NCBI RefSeq assembly: GCF_910592395.1
Contig: NC_088326.1
Coordinates: 12,033,001 to 12,097,000, forward strand
DNA: 64,000 bases
Direction of reading: 5' to 3'
Origin: Lineus longissimus
Lineage: Eukaryota > Nemertea > Pilidiophora > Heteronemertea > Lineidae
The position numbers and the translations under genes were made by a program. Below the pieces are notes generated by a model, which did not search any database, had not been told where the DNA came from, and saw only the letters and a program-made list of their open reading frames with translations. Numbering within the stretch: the stretch's first letter is position 1; every line of letters begins with the position of its first letter. Shown here piece after piece: positions 63,800-64,000 of this stretch.

Positions 63800-64000
63800 C
63801 TTCTAATAGGCAATTTTTAGGGAACTTGCTCGCTGGCTGGTTGGGCTTCTGCTAGGAACGGCACGGAAGAATACAAAACGCCTCTTTCCTATAAAAACTT
63901 AGTCAACTCTGACTTTTATTTCCAACAAGTCAAATATATAGCTAAACAATTTCATAAGACATCACATAATAACATGTAAACTAGTGAAGGCCTTTTAAAA
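63800..64000. other. DRC1 intron continuing past the window
   Basis: Nothing recognisable beyond intronic sequence. Confidence 0.5.

Overview
This window is nuclear DNA from an animal. It has GT-AG introns, a five-exon ribosomal protein gene, a calmodulin-family gene, a motile-cilium gene, and very abundant small inverted-repeat elements, minisatellites and tRNA-derived repeats. The gene content and frequent short motifs such as CATGTA and TAGGCCTA suggest a marine invertebrate, perhaps a non-vertebrate deuterostome. That placement is inference and rests on no alignment.

Layout. 1-3.9 kb is repeat-rich and without a recognisable gene. At 4.0-4.46 kb (minus) lies an exon of a PLAAT/LRAT-family gene in which both active-site histidines are replaced. 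4.76-5.7 kb (minus) is a decayed non-LTR retrotransposon. 6-15 kb is a field of small mobile elements. 15.58-20.97 kb (plus) is a calmodulin-like gene with four complete EF hands; one of its splice acceptors has been amplified six-fold in tandem. 21-26.9 kb is intergenic, with a cluster of ROR-type binding motifs at 22.0 kb and a minisatellite at 26.2-26.5 kb. 26.9-29.4 kb (plus) is an intronless ankyrin-repeat/Mab-21 nucleotidyltransferase gene with the full catalytic signature of cGAS-like receptors.

31.6-55.8 kb (plus) is best read as one locus. A compact set of small exons can encode a coiled-coil-plus-basic protein of about 309 residues. Within it sit two enormous exons (7.8 kb and 7.07 kb) encoding about 4,950 residues of acidic, low-complexity, internally repetitive sequence. 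Both end in phase 1, and the second is a symmetric phase 1-1 cassette, so the locus could make a small protein and a giant one of about 5,222 residues. I do not recognise the family.

58.0-60.5 kb (minus) is RPL11, complete, with a pyrimidine-rich TOP-like start. It faces DRC1 (plus, from 60.8 kb, running off the window) across roughly 0.3 kb. An RFX X-box-like motif lies just upstream of DRC1. A TA-flanked pogo/Tigger-like element closes the window inside a DRC1 intron.

No prokaryotic features, CRISPR arrays or true tRNA/rRNA genes were seen. Exon boundaries are read by eye from splice signals, phase and known protein sequence, without transcript support.
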